64,000 nucleotides of DNA from Bacillota bacterium (GTDB lineage: Bacteria; Actinomycetota; Aquicultoria; Aquicultorales; Aquicultoraceae): assembly GCA_023511485.1 (NCBI GenBank), contig JAIMBH010000009.1, positions 1 through 64,000 of the forward strand. The letters are read 5' to 3'. The position numbers and the translations under genes are program-made. Positions 60,229-64,000 of this stretch are shown here, in pieces. The notes beneath the pieces were generated by a model. That model made no database searches. It was given only the letters and a program-made list of their open reading frames with translations, and had not been told where the DNA came from. Positions within the stretch are counted from its first letter, which is position 1. Each line of letters begins with the position of its first letter.

Positions 60229-62067
60229 ATGGAAAACAAAGCAAGACTTGTTGAACAATTAAAGAGCGTGCCGTCTAGTCCAGGCGTTTATATCTATAAG
60301 GATTCCAATGGTCGGGTCATATATGTCGGAAAGGCGAAATCCTTGAGATCGCGTATGCGCTCGTACTTTAACAGTAGCGACCATTCGCCAAAAACACGGG
60401 CACTTATCGATAGGATAGCGGATTTTGAGTTCTACGTGACTGGAAGCGAAGTCGAGGCGCTTGTTCTTGAGGTGAATCTCATTAAGAAATACCGCCCGGC
60501 TTTTAACGTGTCTTACAGAGATGATAAGAGCTACCCATATATTGCAATAACCTGGCAGGATGATTACCCACGCGTTTTAATAACGAGGGAGCGTCACCGG
60601 CGGGGGACCAAGTACTATGGTCCCTACACCAGCATCCAGGCAGTGCGCGAGACATTTGATACGCTGCGGCGAATCTTTCCGTTCAGGACATGCAGGCGCA
60701 GCAGACCGGGCAAGTCGACCGGCTCGCCATGCTTGAACTACCACATAAAGAGGTGCTTAGGCCCGTGTATCGGTGCGATTTCGAAGAGTGATTACCGGGA
60801 GATGATCGAAAAGGTTGAAATGTTCTTAGAAGGCCATCCCGAGCCTGTAATCGATCAGCTTGAGGTGGAAATGAAGCAAGCTTCCGCAAGACTTGAGTTT
60901 GAACATGCTGCCCGAGTTAGAGATAGGCTTGAGGCGGCCAAGGTAGTTCTGCAGAAACAAAAAGTCGTCTCGGAGGCTGGAGAAGATTTCGACGTTATTG
61001 GACTTAGCATCGACGGAGCAGCCGGCTGCATAAATCTATCGACTGTTCGTGACGGTAAGCTAATCGGCAGCAAGAACTTTATACTTGATAGAGGAGAATC
61101 GAGCGATGATATCTTAAGTGCTTTCATTAAGCAGAATTACATCAGCTCAACTTCTGTACCACCACAGATACTCCTGCCTACAGAAATCGAGGATAGGGGG
61201 CTAATCGAGGAGCTGCTGAGCCAATTAAGGGGCACCAAAGTCACGCTTAAGGTCCCACAGAGGGGAGATAAGTGTGACCTTGTTAGTATGGCCTCGGCCA
61301 ATGCCCAATATGCTTTGGGCATGTCTTTAGTTAAGCATTCCTGGGAGAAGGAGACATCGACAAGGGCGCTCGGCATGCTGGCTTCGGCCTTGGGGCTTTC
61401 CCAGATACCGCTGCGCATCGAGTGCTTCGATATTTCGACCATTCATGGCCGGAATTCTGTGGGCTCGATGGTAGTATTTAAAGACGGCCGTCCGGCAAAA
61501 GATGATTATAGGAAGTTCCGCATCAGCCGCGTTGAGGGAATGAACGATTACGCGATGATGTATGAGGTTATAAGCCGACGGCTCGAACATAGAAAGGCAA
61601 ACTTTGACCCATCGTTTTCCGATGAACCCGACCTAATTATTGTCGATGGAGGAAAGCCTCAGCTTTCCGCCGCAGTCTCCGCCATGCAGAAAGCAGGCTT
61701 TGAGGATATTCCGGTCTTTGGTCTAGCCAAGCGCGAAGAAGAGATATACGCTCCTGGTATTGATAAGCCGATCAGACTTGACCGCGGCTCTGACGCTTTA
61801 AAATTATTACAGAGGGTACGGGACGAGGCACACCGCTTTGCGATTACGTACCATAGAAGCCTTCGCGGAAAAGCCATGGTCGAATCTGCTTTAGATAAAA
61901 TACCGGGCATTGGCGAGAACAGGAAACGGCTTTTACTCAAACACTTCGGGTCTCCAGCTGCAATTGCGGCTGCCGACTTGGAAGAATTAAAAAGCGTACC
62001 CGGTCTGCCGGGTATAGTAGCAGAGCGGGTCCATCGGCACTTCCATCACAACGAGGGCTTAAGTTAA
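60229..62067 (+). CDS. uvrC: UvrABC excinuclease subunit C
   Basis: A 612-residue nucleotide-excision nuclease. The N-terminal GIY-YIG domain has SSPGVYIYKDSNGRVIYVGK. A UvrB-binding UVR motif at ~200-235, the RNase H-like second nuclease (ECFDISTIHGRNSVGSMVVF, PDLIIVDGGKPQLSAAVSAM), and two C-terminal HhH motifs (LDKIPGIGENRKRLLLKHFG) are all present. The start is ATG 60229. The stop overlaps the ogt start by one base, so the repair genes are coupled. uvrC-rapZ-yvcK is a conserved order. Confidence 0.97.
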   Translation: MENKARLVEQLKSVPSSPGVYIYKDSNGRVIYVGKAKSLRSRMRSYFNSSDHSPKTRALIDRIADFEFYVTGSEVEALVLEVNLIKKYRPAFNVSYRDDKSYPYIAITWQDDYPRVLITRERHRRGTKYYGPYTSIQAVRETFDTLRRIFPFRTCRRSRPGKSTGSPCLNYHIKRCLGPCIGAISKSDYREMIEKVEMFLEGHPEPVIDQLEVEMKQASARLEFEHAARVRDRLEAAKVVLQKQKVVSEAGEDFDVIGLSIDGAAGCINLSTVRDGKLIGSKNFILDRGESSDDILSAFIKQNYISSTSVPPQILLPTEIEDRGLIEELLSQLRGTKVTLKVPQRGDKCDLVSMASANAQYALGMSLVKHSWEKETSTRALGMLASALGLSQIPLRIECFDISTIHGRNSVGSMVVFKDGRPAKDDYRKFRISRVEGMNDYAMMYEVISRRLEHRKANFDPSFSDEPDLIIVDGGKPQLSAAVSAMQKAGFEDIPVFGLAKREEEIYAPGIDKPIRLDRGSDALKLLQRVRDEAHRFAITYHRSLRGKAMVESALDKIPGIGENRKRLLLKHFGSPAAIAAADLEELKSVPGLPGIVAERVHRHFHHNEGLS

Positions 62068-62600
62068 TGGGTATTAAAGGCTTCAATATATATCGGACAG
62101 AGTGGGGAGTGGGGGCCGCTATCTTTAGTGAGATGGGTCTTGCAGGTATTGTATTTCCACATTCTGATGAAGTTGCGCTGGAAGAGGAGATTGTTAAGAA
62201 TTTCGGCAAGCAAGATTATAGGGAAGATTTAGGCCAAGACTTATGCTCATCTTTAGGTAGATACTTTAGTGGAGAGCGGGTTCAGTTCGATTATCAGCTG
62301 GATTACACCGGGGTTACGGAGTTTCAGAGGAAGGTATATGAGACTTTAAAGGCTGTACCTTACGGTGAGACTACTACTTACAAGAGGTTAGCAGAGCAAT
62401 GCGGAAGCCCAATGGCTGCAAGGGCAGTAGGTGGTGCTATGGCGAGAAACCCGTACCCTGTAGTTGTTCCGTGCCATAGAGTCCTGAAAAGTGATGGTAG
62501 CATAGGAGGTTGGAGCGGTAAACGGGGTTGGAAAGAAAGAATGCTTGTCATAGAGGGCATATTGCCAATTAGCTATGCAGAAAAAGTTGGTCTAGAATAA
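62067..62600 (+). CDS. ogt: Methylated-DNA--protein-cysteine methyltransferase
   Basis: A 177-residue suicide repair protein that takes alkyl groups from O6-alkylguanine. The C-terminal domain has TEFQRKVYETLKAVPYGETT, the acceptor cysteine in PVVVPCHRVLKSDGSIGG, and GGAMARNPYP. The N-terminal ~70 residues are the RNase H-like cap. The ATG shares its first base with the uvrC stop, so translation is coupled to excision repair. Not fused to an Ada domain. Confidence 0.95.
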   Translation: MGIKGFNIYRTEWGVGAAIFSEMGLAGIVFPHSDEVALEEEIVKNFGKQDYREDLGQDLCSSLGRYFSGERVQFDYQLDYTGVTEFQRKVYETLKAVPYGETTTYKRLAEQCGSPMAARAVGGAMARNPYPVVVPCHRVLKSDGSIGGWSGKRGWKERMLVIEGILPISYAEKVGLE

Positions 62601-62813
62601 AATGAATGCGCTAATTACCAGGAGGCTGGCAGGGCTAATACGAAAGCTCTGCTCCTTTCCTCTGGGAAGAGTATCTAGCGAGGGTGAAATATTATGGTTT
62701 CTAGCTTTAGGTTTCTGAGCCAGAAACGATGCCCTTTTCTCAAGAATTGAGGTGTGGTTTACCGAAATATTAATAGATACTAAATCTAATGGAATAGCGA
62801 GGTTGGGTTATAA

Positions 62814-63692
62814 TTGGAGAACAAGCATATTGAATTTGCAATCATAACGGGGTTATCCGGTGCGGGGAAGTCTGAAGCTATTAAGTGCTTTGAAGATATG
62901 GGTTTTTTCTGCATAGATAACCTGCCGCCTTCCTTGATTCCTAAGATGGCTGAACTGTGCACTCTGCCGGGAAGTAAGGTAAGGCAGGTTGCGACGGTGT
63001 GCGATGTCAGGGGTCGGGAATTTTTTGACGCTCTTCTTGGCGAGCTCCAGAAATTGAAATCTCAGGAAATAAAGTATCAAATACTATTCCTTGAGGCGTC
63101 TGATGAGGCACTTATCAAGCGCTTTAAGGAAACTCGGCGACGCCATCCGCTTGCCGAAGAAGGCGCAATCATTGATGGTATTCATCAAGAACGCCACATT
63201 ATGGAGCAGTTGCGCGGTCAGGCAAATCTTGTTATAGATACGAGCGATCTCGCACCTTTCGAGCTTAAAGATAAGATACGCACAGCTATCTTGAAGAAAG
63301 ACAAGCAAAAGAAAGGTATTATGATTACCGTTATGTCCTTTGGATATAAATACGGTATGCCCTTGGATGCAGACCTTGTGATGGATGTCCGCTTCCTGCC
63401 GAATCCTCATTATATCGAGTCGCTTAGGCATTTTGACGGCACAAACGAAAATGTATGTAATTTTGTGCTAAACAGGTCGGAGACCCAAACTTTTTTAAAA
63501 AAGTTTAGAAGCCTCGTGGCATTTCTTCTTCCCAGATACGTTGCAGAAGGAAAGACTCACCTAACCATTGCAATCGGGTGTACGGGCGGTACGCATCGAT
63601 CGGTTGCTATTGCCGAGCAGGTCTCTGGATTTTTAAAAGGAAAGGGATACAACGTTGTTGTCCGTCATAGGGATGTGAAGAGAAAGAAATAG
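62814..63692 (+). CDS. rapZ: RapZ/YvcJ nucleotide-binding adapter protein
   Basis: A 292-residue P-loop protein. Walker A ITGLSGAGKSEAIKCFEDMG followed by FFCIDNLPPSLIPKMAEL. The Asp of Walker B sits in TVCDVRGREFFDALLGEL. C-terminal motifs SFGYKYGMPLDADLVMDVRF, LPNPHYIESLR and IGCTGGTHRSVAIAEQ fit the family. YvcJ affects competence in Bacillus; RapZ recruits RNase E in enterics. A TTG start; GAGG lies ~10 nt upstream. It sits between ogt and yvcK, the usual arrangement. Confidence 0.95.
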   Translation: MENKHIEFAIITGLSGAGKSEAIKCFEDMGFFCIDNLPPSLIPKMAELCTLPGSKVRQVATVCDVRGREFFDALLGELQKLKSQEIKYQILFLEASDEALIKRFKETRRRHPLAEEGAIIDGIHQERHIMEQLRGQANLVIDTSDLAPFELKDKIRTAILKKDKQKKGIMITVMSFGYKYGMPLDADLVMDVRFLPNPHYIESLRHFDGTNENVCNFVLNRSETQTFLKKFRSLVAFLLPRYVAEGKTHLTIAIGCTGGTHRSVAIAEQVSGFLKGKGYNVVVRHRDVKRKK

Positions 63693-63749
63693 GTCTAGAA
63701 GTGCAAAGTCTATGCTTTGTTTTTTAAGAATGAAGAGGTATGTTAAGGT

Positions 63750-64000
63750 ATGCCGAAAATAAAAGCCGTGGCAATCGGTGGGGGGACTGGGTTGCCGGTT
63801 GCGCTGAAGTGTTTAAAACAATATGCCGATGAGATCACAGCTATTGTTAGTGTTGCTGACGACGGCGGTAGCTCTGGGAGGCTTCGCCGAGATATAGGAA
63901 TACTTCCACCAGGCGATATAAGAAACTGTCTTGTAGCTCTGGCAAAAGACGAGCAAATGGCGAGGTTATTTAAATACCGTTTTACCCAAGGCGATGGTAT
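63750..64000 (+). CDS. yvcK: YvcK/CofD-like gluconeogenesis and cell-shape factor (3' end beyond window)
   Basis: The first ~83 codons are in the window. [20 protein letters not shown] followed by [32 protein letters not shown] and [10 protein letters not shown] matches the UDP-sugar-binding N-terminus of YvcK, related to CofD. In Bacillus and Mycobacterium YvcK controls cell shape and gluconeogenic growth, and whiA usually follows. The start is ATG 63750, 3' truncated by the window edge. Confidence 0.95.
   Translation, partial: MPKIKAVAIGGGTGLPVALKCLKQYADEITAIVSVADDGGSSGRLRRDIGILPPGDIRNCLVALAKDEQMARLFKYRFTQGDG

Noticed and set aside
1-64000. CRISPR array
   Set aside because: No regular direct repeats with unique spacers were seen; only a cmr4 remnant remains at the left edge.
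1-64000. Further recoded TGA codons
   Set aside because: Genes ending in TGA were scanned for continued homology after the stop; only 23623-23625 shows it.

Overview
The window looks like chromosome of a moderately low-GC, deep-branching Gram-positive-type bacterium, most plausibly an early-diverging Actinomycetota lineage or a relative between Actinomycetota and Firmicutes. This is inferred from gene order (proB-proA; nadD-yqeK-LytR-rsfS-leuS-comEA-comEC-holA-rpsT-murJ-lepA; uvrC-ogt-rapZ-yvcK) and from SipW/TasA, SpoIIE-type and STAS regulators, lipoproteins and strong GGAGG ribosome binding sites. No 16S rRNA gene is present, so the assignment is tentative.

Left edge (1-2.0 kb): the minus strand holds a 5'-truncated cmr4 (Cas7-type subunit of a type III-B CRISPR complex) that runs off the window. 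A complete IS3-family element (619-1857) separates it from proB. ProBA (2.0-4.4 kb) starts proline synthesis; the proB start is unclear and may be frameshifted.

4.4-44 kb is an accessory and physiology block lying between proA and nadD, genes that are often close neighbours. It holds a CBS protein, an ADP-ribosylglycohydrolase, a HAD phosphatase, a TasA-like matrix protein with its SipW-type signal peptidase, NAD synthetase with a GAF-GAF-SpoIIE phosphatase, superoxide dismutase, DUF362, a LuxR regulator and an MCP. Further on are an exported beta-carbonic anhydrase lipoprotein, pyrE, and a DsrE-family gene whose active-site codon is an in-frame TGA followed by a SECIS-like hairpin (a probable selenoprotein). 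Then come two FKBP isomerases, a CcsA-like membrane pair, ferritin-like proteins and a self-regulated TetR operon with two HlyD proteins, two ABC ATPases and two ABC-2 permeases. The block ends with nth, a YgbA-type NO-responsive gene, a nitroreductase, a PQQ-type sugar dehydrogenase lipoprotein, an MFS exporter, a DUF1614 protein, a UdgX-like uracil-DNA glycosylase variant and a glycosyltransferase fused to two CBS domains.

44-58 kb is a conserved housekeeping run: nadD, yqeK, a degenerate LCP/LytR_C protein, rsfS (apparently CTG-initiated), tRNA-Ala(GGC), leuS, comEA, comEC, holA, rpsT, murJ, lepA. 58-64 kb has two small proteins (DUF3096, DUF2795), an Rrf2 regulator fused to an MtnX-like phosphatase, uvrC, ogt, rapZ and the start of yvcK.

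The most noteworthy items are the recoded DsrE selenoprotein, the Rrf2-phosphatase and glycosyltransferase-CBS fusions, the UdgX-like loop lacking its histidine, and the cmr4 remnant beside the IS.
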